NCBI GenBank assembly: GCA_964410105.1
Contig: CAYPFY010000020.1
Span: forward strand, 3,381-67,380
Direction: 5' to 3'
DNA: 64,000 bases
From: CAYPFY01 sp964410105
GTDB taxonomy: Bacteria > Bacteroidota > Ignavibacteria > UBA10030 > SZUA-254
Below the pieces are notes generated by a model, which ran no database searches, was not told the DNA's origin, and saw only the letters and a list, made by a program, of their open reading frames with translations. The translations under genes and the position numbers were made by a program. Shown here in pieces: positions 35,784 to 45,185 of this stretch (positions within the stretch are counted from its first letter, which is position 1; every line of letters begins with the position of its first letter).

Positions 35784-36269
35784 ATGAAAACGACACTGCT
35801 GTTGCTGTGTCTCCTCGTGGCGATCCCAGCCTTCGGGCAGGTCCCGGGGAAGTTCGGTGCCGGGTTCATGTTCGGCGAGCCGACCGGAATCGCATGGAAA
35901 TACCGGATGAGCCAGATGAATGCGGTAGACGGGGCGATAGGATTTTCGCCTTACGACCGGTATCGGCTTCACGTTGACTACCTTTGGCAGAGTTACCCCT
36001 TCCACGAGCCGCGGCTCGGTCTCCATTACGGAGTCGGGGCAGCGATCGGATTCGGGAGAACGTCATACGTCGTTTACAGCGGCAGGTTTGCCTATAGTGT
36101 AAGCGACAATAGGGATATTGATTTTGCGGCGAGGGTCCCTGTGGGTCTTTTCTACCAGATCCCCAGGTCGCCCGTAGACTTATTTGTCGAAGTCGCCCCT
36201 ATGTTGATCTTTGCGCCGGCCGGCGGAATTGGAATTGACGGCGGTTTAGGCGCAAGATTCTACTTCTAG
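35784..36269 (+). CDS. Small outer-membrane beta-barrel-type protein
   Basis: The 161 residues have a clear signal peptide (1-19, ending AFGQ). The mature part alternates hydrophobic and polar residues in about eight strands (GKFGAGFMFGEPTGIAWKY, RLGLHYGVGAAIGFG) and ends in Phe (GGLGARFYF), the usual end of an outer-membrane barrel. It resembles small DUF3996-type barrels. AAGGAAGG precedes the ATG, and a strong terminator follows the stop. Function unknown. Confidence 0.75.
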   Translation: MKTTLLLLCLLVAIPAFGQVPGKFGAGFMFGEPTGIAWKYRMSQMNAVDGAIGFSPYDRYRLHVDYLWQSYPFHEPRLGLHYGVGAAIGFGRTSYVVYSGRFAYSVSDNRDIDFAARVPVGLFYQIPRSPVDLFVEVAPMLIFAPAGGIGIDGGLGARFYF

Positions 36270-36276
36270 GTACGTG

Positions 36277-36340
36277 CCTGCGTTGGTGCAATGTGCGAGA
36301 GATTTCGAGGATTTCGGGGGCGCCAACGCAGGTTTTTTTT
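36277..36340 (+). terminator. Long-loop hairpin terminator
   Basis: CCTGCGTTGG (36277-36286) pairs perfectly with CCAACGCAGG (36323-36332), with three further pairs inward including one wobble, and is followed at once by eight T. The loop is about 30 bases. It ends the outer-membrane protein transcript and separates it from the convergent T9SS giant. Confidence 0.8.
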
Positions 36341-36351
36341 ATAAGTAGCGC

Positions 36352-39300
36352 TCACCTCACGACCACCATCTTCAGCGTCCGGGCGAACGAGCTCCCGTCG
36401 GTCGTCACGACGGCGGTCATGCGGCAGAAATAGATTCCGCTTGACACTGGGTCTCCCCTCCTGCCGGCCCCATCCCAAACTGTCTCGTGCTCTCCCCCGT
36501 CAAAAAATTCATTGACGAGCACTTTCACTTCCCTCCCCAATAAGTCATAAATGGTGATGGACACCTTGGCCCGCGACTGTAGCGAGAAGGGAATACTCGT
36601 CGAGGGATTGAAGGGGTTCGGGTAATTCTGCCCGAGCGAGAATTTCTCCGGATACGCGCCCCGCGAAACTTTCACAAATAGTTCCTGGGAATTCTTAACA
36701 AAAACCTCTTTCCCCTCTCCGAGCGCCGTCACCCGGGAGCCCGACTTCAGAGACGCATGCAGAGGACGAAAACTCATGGCGGGGGCTGACCATTCAAGAG
36801 AAACCGGCGCCGATGTCACCCTGAGCGCAAAAGTCTTTTCGGAGGCGGATCCCAGTGATTCGAGCATACGTCCGGAGGCAAACCGCGCATCAAAGCTTTC
36901 ACCGGGCGGCGCGGGGGGCAGCGAGAAGTCCTGCGAATCCGCCAGAGAATCTGTCACATAGAGACGGCACTCATCGCCTGAGGGATTTTTTATGAGAAGC
37001 GAATAGCACCGGTTCAGAATTTCAGAAACCTTCAGCCCCGCGGGAGAGGCGTTCAGCACAATTTTTCCGGCATCCTTCATCCTTACCCAGTAACCGCGTA
37101 AGGGCCTGAGAGAATCCGCGATGGTGTAACCCCGGCTGTAGCCGAAAAAATAGCTCCCGATAATCCCTGCGGGGATGCTCGTGGCGGAGCGGTAGTCGAC
37201 CGAAGAACTCAGAGAGCCGATCAGATTCCAGCCGGCGGAGACGGTGATCGTATCGAGGTTCCGGGAGGTTCCTGTCAGGAGCAATGAATCAATAAGCGGC
37301 GAATATTTCAGCCAGAACCCTGATCCGGGCGAGACCGAGTCGCGCAGCTGGTAGGCGCCATGATCATAGAAGAATGCTGTGCCTGCGGAAGAGGGATACA
37401 AATAAGAGATCGCAGACTTGGCGAGTTTCTGTGGAAGGGAGACCATCTGCCACGATCGCGCGAGCGCGCCTGGGAGATTGGGGCCTTTGGTGACTATCGT
37501 AACGCCGATAATGGCCGGATTCGTGATTCTTGCCGAGCCTGAGACTTTCATATCCACGGGAGATCCTCCGGGCGGCACCAAGAGCGCCGCTCCGCTGAAA
37601 TTTTTCACAAAATCTTCCCTGGACCATGTGATCGTCATCGGGTAGTCACCTCCGGAAAAATATCCGGGCCGGAACGTGAGACGGAAACTATCGGTTTCGG
37701 CAGGGGAGAAGAAATCCCGGATATCGGTCCAGGAGCCGTAGCCGAACCGGCTGAGGCTTCCGGAGGGATCCTCGAAGCGGGCGTCGAAGACCCCATAGGA
37801 TTGCGGGGGAATTTCAAACTCACCTTCCGAGAAGTCGTAGGGTCTGCTCCGGGGATCGGTGCCCCAGATGCCGTAACTGGCCCCCGGGCGGATGCCGAAC
37901 CAGACGAACCGCTGGTCATTGAGGGAGTCCGCGTCATTCACGCTCACGGCGATCCGGATCTTCTGAGGCGAAGGGCGGACTCCAAAATCTCTTCCCGGAT
38001 AAGACTCGCTGTAAGTCTGAACATCGCCGGAATACCCGGCGTTAAGGAGCGGGGTGATCTGTTCCCAGCTCTGGGGCAAGGAGAGGGAAACCGTGGAGGG
38101 ACCGGGGGCCGCGCTGAGCAGAAAGGCTCCTGTGGAATCGGTCAGCGTGGTGTCGAAATTTGATCCGTCGAATCTTACTGTCAATCCTTTCACGCCCGGT
38201 TCGCCGGGATCCCGCGTGCCGTTTTCATTCCAGTCACGGTAGACCGTGCCGCTTATGGAATTCCAGGGATAAGAGCAAAGAAAATTGTTTCCCGCCGACG
38301 AGTCGGCAGGTCCGAGCCTTACCGTCAGAATCCTCGGGGACTCAAGCGTCCAGTTAAGGGGCGCCGTAATGGAGAGAGAGTAGGTCCCCGAATCGAGCCC
38401 GCTGAGCGAAAAGTTTCCCTGTGCGTCCGTGACCAGATTCGTCGCCACCCTTCCCGTAATAGAAACTGTCCAGGAGGAGATCCCGCGATCGGTCGGGCTG
38501 TAGTGCCCGTCATGGTTCCTGTCGTCGTAGATCGTACCGACTATCTTGGCGCGGGGTTGGGGCCCGAGCACCATATCCCCAGGGAGGAGGGGTGCAATAC
38601 GGTACGATGACCCATCGGCGACGATCAATCCCCGGAGCGTATCGATGCGTGCGCCGACCGGGGGCACGGCGTACGACGAGGCGGGATTGCGGTGGCTTCG
38701 CAGCGTAAACCAGGGGGAGAGATCGGACGTCGGGAGGGTATTCCCCAGAGCATCGATCAGATTGAGGGTGCCGGCAGAGGCATTCGAGACAGAGTGGACG
38801 CTTACATTATGGAGTTCAACAATGGCACCTTCGTACTTTTCGCCCCTGCTGTATCTGACCATGCCGAACGTGCCCGTATCAAAATCTGCGATCGACGCCG
38901 TAAGGGGAGGCGAGGGAATTTCGGACGAACCGATTTTTTTCAGGTCATAGAGGCTTAGAGACGTATTGCTGTTCATGTTATTGGTGGGCGTTTCCGTGAC
39001 GCGGCCCTGGACGAGGACAATATCCCCGGGGCGCAGAGACTCGAGGGCGGCGAGGGATGACGGGAGCAGGTACGGTGAGGGGGCCATGATAACCTCGTGC
39101 CATGGTGCGGTGGAGCTCCCGGTATCGCAGGCGATGAGAGTCCACTGTCTGAGCGTTCCCAGCTGCAGGGGCGGAGAGATGCAGCGTGCTTCCAGAAGAA
39201 CGAACTGATTGTTGAGAGGCGAGGACTGGTCGCCCCAGGAGTAATAGCCATTGCTGTTCTGGACGCGATCGGCATCCTCGAGGCTCGCCTGTGGCACCTG

Positions 39301-40629
39301 CTGAACCCAGGCAATAGTTGAGGCCGGGTAGTCTGCGGTCGTAAACTTCCAGCTCCCGGAATAGACTGGGTTCAGGCCCGAATTGATCACTTCCCATCCG
39401 GCGCGCCAATAGTACGTCGTGCGGGGCCAGAGATGGGGGACGAAGACCGACGTGTCGCCCAAGCGTCCGTCGGGGAGAGTCCAGGTGTAGGGACGACCAT
39501 CCGCGCCCGCGAAAGTTGAATCCGCTGATAGGAGGATAGTGTAGCGCGTCGGGGTGGTCGGTTGCGGTGGGGGGAGGAATCGGGTGTAGGGATAAAAGCG
39601 CCACCTCACCGTACGGCCGAATGACTGCGAGTTATTCACCTCGAGAGGAACGGCAACGTCGTCGCTGTCAGGCGAAACCTGGACAGGAAGAGGTGGGGGA
39701 TAACCGGGCCCCACGGAATTCAGGATCGTGCCGGGGTATCCGGCGGCCCAGCCCATCCCACCGTCTATCACTGTTGCGCCATAAAGAGTCACATCGGTGG
39801 CAAAGACGCTCCAGCTAAGGCCCGCATCGGTCGACCAGCGGAGAAACTTGTCTCCGACAGCAAGGGCGGTATCCGGGCCATGGCAGGAGACGGCGAGGTA
39901 TCCGTTATCGGCGCTGGACGCAGTCCAGGAGAGCCCGAGGTCGGTTGAACGGAGCACATTCTGATCGCCGACGGCGATGGCGATCCCCAGGCTGGAGAAT
40001 GCGATTGAGTACATGTTTGACTGGTTGGTCGCGGGCAGGAGATTCCAGGAATTGCCCCCGTCGGTTGTCCGAAAGGCTGTTCCGGCGCCTCCGACGACGA
40101 GGCCGGTGTCGTGGTTGAAGAAAGAGACAGCGAGGAGCGGCTCAAAGGTTGAGACATGCTTGTCTATCCAGGAGGCTCCTCCATCAGTAGTTTGGAGAAT
40201 GGTGGAGTAAAAGTCTGGCACCGTGCTGTATCCCACGGCGATCCCATGATTCACGTCCGTGAAACAGACGCCGTTTAATAGCGCGTATGTCGGTCTTGTA
40301 ACCGTCCAGGATAATCCCCCATCGGTTGACCGGAATACCATCCCCCCTTCTCCGACGGCTGTCACATGAAGCGAATCGGCGGCAAAGACGCCGTTCAGGG
40401 CGCCTGCGGCTCCGGGCAATTGACGGGACCAGGTGGACCCTCCGTCGGTGGTGTGGAGTATAAGGCTTTGGTAGCCTCCGTAAGCCCGGCCGACGACGAA
40501 ACCGTTGTTCCTGCCGGAGAACGAAACGGCCTTCAGAAGGTCATTCGAGCCCGTGGGATGGTAAATCCACTGAGCGTTGACGGAATGAACGAACGTGACA
40601 AGCAGAAGAGCGCAGAGCCGTGGACGCAT
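36352..40629 (-). CDS. Giant secreted multidomain protein with T9SS sorting domain
   Basis: The 1425 residues begin with a signal peptide (1-19, ending NAQ). YCF48-type repeats fill about 25-310 (LHTTDGGSTWSRQLPG, FRTTDGGNSWNLLPA). Then come a fibronectin-like segment (about 315-435), an OB-fold/DUF5689-like region (about 440-690) and two SdrD-B-like domains with calcium-type loops (DDRNHDGHY, DWNENGTRDPGEPG; about 695-880). Two modules of the WQMVS/GWNLIG ... GYWVR type (about 1040-1180) and a proline hinge (LPPAPPGESFDARF) precede the sorting domain (NYPNPFNPSTSIPF ... LKMVVVR). Probably a cell-surface adhesin-like protein; the ligand is unknown. Confidence 0.88.
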   Translation of the reverse strand: MRPRLCALLLVTFVHSVNAQWIYHPTGSNDLLKAVSFSGRNNGFVVGRAYGGYQSLILHTTDGGSTWSRQLPGAAGALNGVFAADSLHVTAVGEGGMVFRSTDGGLSWTVTRPTYALLNGVCFTDVNHGIAVGYSTVPDFYSTILQTTDGGASWIDKHVSTFEPLLAVSFFNHDTGLVVGGAGTAFRTTDGGNSWNLLPATNQSNMYSIAFSSLGIAIAVGDQNVLRSTDLGLSWTASSADNGYLAVSCHGPDTALAVGDKFLRWSTDAGLSWSVFATDVTLYGATVIDGGMGWAAGYPGTILNSVGPGYPPPLPVQVSPDSDDVAVPLEVNNSQSFGRTVRWRFYPYTRFLPPPQPTTPTRYTILLSADSTFAGADGRPYTWTLPDGRLGDTSVFVPHLWPRTTYYWRAGWEVINSGLNPVYSGSWKFTTADYPASTIAWVQQVPQASLEDADRVQNSNGYYSWGDQSSPLNNQFVLLEARCISPPLQLGTLRQWTLIACDTGSSTAPWHEVIMAPSPYLLPSSLAALESLRPGDIVLVQGRVTETPTNNMNSNTSLSLYDLKKIGSSEIPSPPLTASIADFDTGTFGMVRYSRGEKYEGAIVELHNVSVHSVSNASAGTLNLIDALGNTLPTSDLSPWFTLRSHRNPASSYAVPPVGARIDTLRGLIVADGSSYRIAPLLPGDMVLGPQPRAKIVGTIYDDRNHDGHYSPTDRGISSWTVSITGRVATNLVTDAQGNFSLSGLDSGTYSLSITAPLNWTLESPRILTVRLGPADSSAGNNFLCSYPWNSISGTVYRDWNENGTRDPGEPGVKGLTVRFDGSNFDTTLTDSTGAFLLSAAPGPSTVSLSLPQSWEQITPLLNAGYSGDVQTYSESYPGRDFGVRPSPQKIRIAVSVNDADSLNDQRFVWFGIRPGASYGIWGTDPRSRPYDFSEGEFEIPPQSYGVFDARFEDPSGSLSRFGYGSWTDIRDFFSPAETDSFRLTFRPGYFSGGDYPMTITWSREDFVKNFSGAALLVPPGGSPVDMKVSGSARITNPAIIGVTIVTKGPNLPGALARSWQMVSLPQKLAKSAISYLYPSSAGTAFFYDHGAYQLRDSVSPGSGFWLKYSPLIDSLLLTGTSRNLDTITVSAGWNLIGSLSSSVDYRSATSIPAGIIGSYFFGYSRGYTIADSLRPLRGYWVRMKDAGKIVLNASPAGLKVSEILNRCYSLLIKNPSGDECRLYVTDSLADSQDFSLPPAPPGESFDARFASGRMLESLGSASEKTFALRVTSAPVSLEWSAPAMSFRPLHASLKSGSRVTALGEGKEVFVKNSQELFVKVSRGAYPEKFSLGQNYPNPFNPSTSIPFSLQSRAKVSITIYDLLGREVKVLVNEFFDGGEHETVWDGAGRRGDPVSSGIYFCRMTAVVTTDGSSFARTLKMVVVR

Positions 40630-40689
40630 AGAGTGTGGAAGCCGGATAAACTCTCCTGGGACAGGTACGTGAAGTAGGTAGAAGAAAGG

Positions 40690-40726
40690 TAAGAAAACGG
40701 CACCGGACTGTCAATGACCAGTCCGG
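40690..40726 (-). terminator. Hairpin terminator of the ATPase gene
   Basis: On the minus strand CCGGACTG (40726-40719) and CAGTCCGG (40710-40703) form a perfect 8-bp stem with an 8-base loop, about 30 bases after the stop of the ATPase gene. It is followed by TGCCG and TTTT. The T-run is short and slightly displaced. Confidence 0.5.
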
Positions 40727-40756
40727 CCCCCCGGCGGCAAAATGCTTTAGGCCAGG

Positions 40757-42355
40757 CTAGTTGTCAGATTCCAGGTCAACGGGATCGTGTTCCTGGGCCG
40801 GTTGCGGGTGATGATGGTGCTGGGAGGAACGTGGCCGGTCGAGTTTACGGCGTCGCTCGGTAATTCCAAGGCCGCTTCGATAGAGAAGAGGAACCTTGAA
40901 CTTCCGGCTGGAATCGACATTATTCCCGAGTGGGGTGAGAAGCCCTGCATCGTAGACGGCCCGGATAGCTTCATCTCCTTTTGGCGAGAGGGGTTCAAAG
41001 AGCATATAGAGCTCCTCCCGGTGGAAGACCGCTGATTCGCTTCCTCTGAACACATCGAAATGCTTTACAAGGTGCGGGAACTCTGAGTAGAGATACGTAT
41101 CGCACCGGTACTGAGAAATCGAATCAAAAGCCTCTCTCAGGGCCTTCATGCTGATCAGCCGGGCTGACATGTGTTTGCCTGTGGTGCGGTTCATCTCCCG
41201 TTGTTTTTCGACGGCCCGGTTCGCGAGGTGAATCAACTCTCTGGGGAAACTATTGTCCATCCCGTCGACGAGTCTTTTAAGAATCCACTGATGAGTCTGA
41301 GTGGAGGGAGCGCCGGACGGATTCATCGTCGGTTCGAAAATCGTATAGAACACCCTTTCAACGAAGTCATCGCCGCCGAGTATCACATTGGTGACATCGA
41401 TCTTTTCGTTCAACACCTCTTCGCAGTAGGATTTCACATGATTATCGACGACGGCGCGGGCGACGAGGAGTTTCAGAAGGAGAGGGCCCCGCCATTTCAT
41501 CTCGGTCGTATAGCTCACGAGGTGAGATTTATTCACGATATGAAGCTGGCGGTAGATATCGTTCCTCAGGAAAATTTTGAACTGAATATTACGGAACTGG
41601 TTCCCGTACTGGACGAGAAGCTGGATAAGCCCGGTGATGGAGGCGCGCAGCTTCTGAATGTCGTCGACGAAGAGCAGGTCGAGCTTATCGAGCATAAGCC
41701 AGACCAGAGAACCGCTTTCCCGGAGGATCGTGTCGATATTATCAAGAAGGGCGATGATGCTGACGCCGGTCTTCTGTTTGAAATCGGCGGCCAGGGCCGG
41801 CTTAGATTTATCGGCGGAACCGTTTTCCTTTTTCTTCGATTTGAAGAGGCCATGCACCTTTGAGAAAACGCCTTTGTTTTCGCTGAGGCCGACGTCGACC
41901 AGGAGGCGTTTCAGAGTGGCGTGGGCGGTCCGCACCTTTTCCTTGGGAGATTTTTCAAGGAAAAGCTGCATCTTTTTGTCTTGCAGGAGAATCGAGGCGG
42001 TCTTGAGGCCGAGGTAGACGAGCCAGAAATAGCGGAACTCATCGACCGACTCAGGGTTCAGTTCCTGGAGTTCCACGCCGGGGAGGAACTCCTCGCTCTG
42101 GAGACCGTAGGCGGGGATGCAGTAGATTTCGGAAAACTGTTTGGGGAGGAGGGGCTTCACGCGCTGGAGATCGTCGCAGAGGAGGCGGCACATTGCGCTT
42201 TTGCCCGACCCTTTATTCCCGACCACGAGGGAATGCTGGGCGAGCAGAACCTGCCGAAGCATTTCGGTGCCGATGAAGCAGTTTTCGAACCGGTTATCCG
42301 TTTCCCCGTCTACCCGTCCGAAATTCAGCTGTGTCAAAACTTGCTGCGGATCCAT
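40757..42355 (-). CDS. P-loop ATPase of the Sll1717-like type
   Basis: I chose the ATG at 42355 (MDPQQVLTQLNFGRVDGE) because GAGGG lies 5 bases upstream and the family usually starts close to the FIGTEML segment; a frame from 42439 would add 28 residues. The 532 residues have Walker A VGNKGSGKSAM (about 46) and Walker B LVWLMLDKLDLLFVDD (about 240). The C-terminal half is helical with a likely winged helix near 450-500 (AIRAVYDAGLLTPLG). It resembles the family annotated as P-loop ATPase Sll1717. It diverges from the 253-residue membrane protein gene. The function is not established. Confidence 0.7.
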   Translation of the reverse strand: MDPQQVLTQLNFGRVDGETDNRFENCFIGTEMLRQVLLAQHSLVVGNKGSGKSAMCRLLCDDLQRVKPLLPKQFSEIYCIPAYGLQSEEFLPGVELQELNPESVDEFRYFWLVYLGLKTASILLQDKKMQLFLEKSPKEKVRTAHATLKRLLVDVGLSENKGVFSKVHGLFKSKKKENGSADKSKPALAADFKQKTGVSIIALLDNIDTILRESGSLVWLMLDKLDLLFVDDIQKLRASITGLIQLLVQYGNQFRNIQFKIFLRNDIYRQLHIVNKSHLVSYTTEMKWRGPLLLKLLVARAVVDNHVKSYCEEVLNEKIDVTNVILGGDDFVERVFYTIFEPTMNPSGAPSTQTHQWILKRLVDGMDNSFPRELIHLANRAVEKQREMNRTTGKHMSARLISMKALREAFDSISQYRCDTYLYSEFPHLVKHFDVFRGSESAVFHREELYMLFEPLSPKGDEAIRAVYDAGLLTPLGNNVDSSRKFKVPLLYRSGLGITERRRKLDRPRSSQHHHHPQPAQEHDPVDLESDN

Positions 42356-42546
42356 AATTCCCTCGATTTTAATATCTCCAAACACGCATTCCGGGCTTAC
42401 AGCACGGAAGAACGTATTCAATTTAGGGCAAACCATCAACGGACGGTGTGGTTACGCGCACAGGGCTTGACCTGCGTCGTGTAGAGTGCGGAACCGCCTT
42501 GCGTGAAATCGGGAAAATCGCTACTTTCACCTGACATTGGACGAGG

Positions 42547-43308
42547 GTGAATGTGCTGAGCACAGCTCGAAATCAATACGCTTACTTCGAAGGTCTCGAG
42601 AAGACCATTAAGGGGGGATTATCGTTCTATATTGTCATATTATTGATCGGGCTGACGATATCGGTCGCCGGCTATCAGAATACCCTGAGCACCATGCAGG
42701 CGTGGGGGCTTCCGGCGATACTTATCGTCGCAGGAGCTTCGGCGGGACTCTTCTTCGGATTATTCAAGGGGAGCGGCAAGATCCGCTGGCTGGCAGAGAT
42801 TCACATCTGGATGGACCAAAGATTCTTCGGTTTCCTGAAAAAATCGAACGACATCATCTTTCACCGACTGATCAGTGCCCTCGAACCTGAGGAGAGAGGG
42901 CGGGCTGTGGTGATGGAGGCGGGGGAGCAGGGGGCGTTGGCGCAGACCATATTCTCACGGCTTGCGGGGGATCCTCACCTCTTCGAGGCGCTCCTCCGGA
43001 CCGGCATATTCAGGAAGTGGATCTGGTACTGGATCATGATCTACGGGACCTCGGTGTTCATCATGCTGACGGTCGAGACGCTCATCAGGGGAGCTGTGGG
43101 GCCCGATCCCCAGATCAGGACGTTTTTCTCCGCATACTGGGCGCTCGCGCTCATTCACCTGGGTGTCACGGTACTTCTCGGATACAGGCTCATCGGGATG
43201 ACACGCAAAACGATGGACACCATGGTGAGGGTTCACAAGAGCGAGATTGCGATAATGCTTCGCGAAAAAATCACCGCTTTGCAGGTGCCCGTCCACATCT
43301 CTCTCTAG
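42547..43308 (+). CDS. Four-helix membrane protein of unknown function
   Basis: GTG start at 42547 (a second GTG is at 42553). The 253 residues have helices at about 27-45, 55-73, 157-177 and 194-214, with a cytoplasmic-looking charged segment between the second and third (FHRLISALEPEERGRAVVME). No conserved domain is recognised. The 190-base gap to the divergent ATPase gene suggests shared control, so the pair may work together. The stop lies 5 bases from the convergent GT-C-like gene. Confidence 0.65.
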   Translation: MNVLSTARNQYAYFEGLEKTIKGGLSFYIVILLIGLTISVAGYQNTLSTMQAWGLPAILIVAGASAGLFFGLFKGSGKIRWLAEIHIWMDQRFFGFLKKSNDIIFHRLISALEPEERGRAVVMEAGEQGALAQTIFSRLAGDPHLFEALLRTGIFRKWIWYWIMIYGTSVFIMLTVETLIRGAVGPDPQIRTFFSAYWALALIHLGVTVLLGYRLIGMTRKTMDTMVRVHKSEIAIMLREKITALQVPVHISL

Positions 43309-43313
43309 GGTCC

Positions 43314-44963
43314 TCACCGGCGGGGCTCCCCGCGGCCGGTCATAAACCTCACCAACAGGCCCTCTCCATTCTTCCTCAGAGTTTCCTCGCGAAAACGTTC
43401 GGGTTCGGCGCTCCGGAGCGAATCGAACCGTTGGTGGTGGAACGCGAAAAGATAGGGGTCGAGGATCTTGTACTCGTACCTTTGGATGACATTCCTGAAG
43501 CGGGGGCTCTCCAGCAGATAGAGAAGCGCGTGGTCATCCCAATAGACCAGCTTCCAGCGGTCACGGTGGGCAAAGCAATAAGGGATGGGGGTATGGGACA
43601 TGCTGGCGGCGGAACGGGGCAATTCCGGGAGATGGAACACCATATGGTCGAATCCGTACCGTCCCAACAATTGTTCAAAATGGGGTGAAACCTCGAGAAG
43701 AGACAGATAAGCCGCCATAATGGAGTCATTGAGGTTGCGGCTGTCGATAAAGTTTTGCGCCCCCGGCATCTCCCACACAAGCTGCCCGCCGATATCGAAA
43801 CTATTCAGGGGTTTCCCTGTAATCCGTTGGTCCTTCATAAACCCAACCAGTCCTGAGGAAAACCTTTCCTCATCGATCCCCAGACCGAACTTGGCGTCAT
43901 AGCGGAGAAAGTCATAAAGCCTGTTTCCAGGCACGCAGCAGGCAATAAAGAGCGTCAGGGCGACAAGAGGGATAATGGCAGAGCGCAGGCGGCCAAACAT
44001 TAGTGAGAGGCCGAGGGCGGTGCCGGCCGCCGTGCCGGCGGCAAAGTCGGCCATAAACCTTGCCGCCCGGAGCGAATGCAGTGCGAGAACGGCATAGATC
44101 ATCGCAGGCAGGGGATTCTTGTTCCTCAGCGAATAAAGAATGCAGGCTGCGCCAAGCAGGAGGTCGATCTTGTAGAACAGAATTGTACGTGTATTGAGGT
44201 ATCCGCCGATGGGAGGTTGCCATTCGATGATTGTAGAAAGAAGCCTCAAATTGGTATGGGAGTAGGCATACTGGAGCATTCCGGGTCCGGCGGGGTTACA
44301 AAGCGTTGCGCAGAGGGAGAGAAGAGAAATGACCCCGAAGCGTGAAAAGTTTTTGAGATGTCCGCGCGCAGTAAGCGCTTCGTACGTAACCATAAGAACG
44401 ATGAGCACTGCGCCGATAAGGACGCCGGGGTGCACGTTGGTCCAGACGAGGAAGAGCGGCGGGAGGAGATTTAGCCGTGATTCTGGGGCGCTGTGCAGAA
44501 CGCGGACGCGCATATAGAGAGTCACTGTCGCCGCGATGCCGAGAATTGTGGCGAGGTGTGGCCGGGGCGTCATCCGGTCGATCGAGGCAAGCGCGGTCAG
44601 AAGCATGACGGCCAGAATCACCGACGGCGGGACATCAGAATCCCGTGCGAGCGTGAAAAGCAGACCTGCGACGGCGAGCCAGACCAGGCCCGGGAGGAAT
44701 TCAACAAGCAGGAGATTCCCGGTGATGGAATAGAGCCAGAACGTGAGGAGATCCCATCCCCATTCGAACGGGATCCATCGCTGGCCGTGGGTGACGAAGC
44801 CGAAGACATCGGCGGTAGGAATGGAATGGTTTTGAGCGATCCATCTCCCGGTGGCGAGGTGCCAGAAGACGTCGTCGTCGGCGATCTTTGAAAGGGAGAG
44901 CAGAACGACCAGGGCGGCAATGGATGCGAACGCAGAAAAATATTCGACCTGCCGGCGTGTCAT
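43314..44963 (-). CDS. Polytopic membrane protein, probable GT-C-type glycosyltransferase
   Basis: A 549-residue protein with about ten to eleven membrane helices. The first extracytoplasmic loop has DDVFWHLATGRWI, the Asp-containing loop with a WHL pattern that is typical of lipid-sugar-dependent (GT-C, family 39-like) transferases. The soluble C-terminal region (about 395-549) is periplasmic. Such enzymes move a sugar from a polyprenyl carrier to protein or lipid A. The substrate is unknown, and an alternative role such as an O-antigen ligase-like protein cannot be excluded. Confidence 0.65.
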   Translation of the reverse strand: MTRRQVEYFSAFASIAALVVLLSLSKIADDDVFWHLATGRWIAQNHSIPTADVFGFVTHGQRWIPFEWGWDLLTFWLYSITGNLLLVEFLPGLVWLAVAGLLFTLARDSDVPPSVILAVMLLTALASIDRMTPRPHLATILGIAATVTLYMRVRVLHSAPESRLNLLPPLFLVWTNVHPGVLIGAVLIVLMVTYEALTARGHLKNFSRFGVISLLSLCATLCNPAGPGMLQYAYSHTNLRLLSTIIEWQPPIGGYLNTRTILFYKIDLLLGAACILYSLRNKNPLPAMIYAVLALHSLRAARFMADFAAGTAAGTALGLSLMFGRLRSAIIPLVALTLFIACCVPGNRLYDFLRYDAKFGLGIDEERFSSGLVGFMKDQRITGKPLNSFDIGGQLVWEMPGAQNFIDSRNLNDSIMAAYLSLLEVSPHFEQLLGRYGFDHMVFHLPELPRSAASMSHTPIPYCFAHRDRWKLVYWDDHALLYLLESPRFRNVIQRYEYKILDPYLFAFHHQRFDSLRSAEPERFREETLRKNGEGLLVRFMTGRGEPRR

Positions 44964-45135
44964 GGGGAAGATCCTGCAAGAACCGAACCCCCGCCAGGAG
45001 GAACATACAAAAAAACACCGCTCCCGGCAAGCCCGGACGCCCGTTCACCGGGGAGAATCGCCGAAATTGACAATAGTCACAGTGAGGTGGAATCGGGCGC
45101 CGGGTAATCTTTATATTTCGCGTGTAAAGGTGGAT

Positions 45136-45159
45136 TTGTGCCCGGATTTCCGGGCACAA
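45136..45159. promoter_or_regulatory. Perfect 10-bp inverted repeat upstream of the hybrid kinase
   Basis: TTGTGCCCGG and its exact complement CCGGGCACAA flank a 4-base loop, ending 26 bases before the kinase ATG. There is no T-run, so it is not a terminator. It may be an operator or a hairpin in the mRNA leader. Confidence 0.6.
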
Positions 45160-45185
45160 TCGCGGAATAAGACTCACACACGGGG

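Noticed and set aside
41171..41863. 230-residue open frame antisense to the P-loop ATPase
   Set aside because: Shadow of the conserved ATPase core including its Walker B region.
45060..45130. TTGACA at 45067 as promoter of the hybrid kinase
   Set aside because: No -10-like hexamer at 16-18 bases; the AT-rich TAATCTTTATATTT is about 32 bases away.
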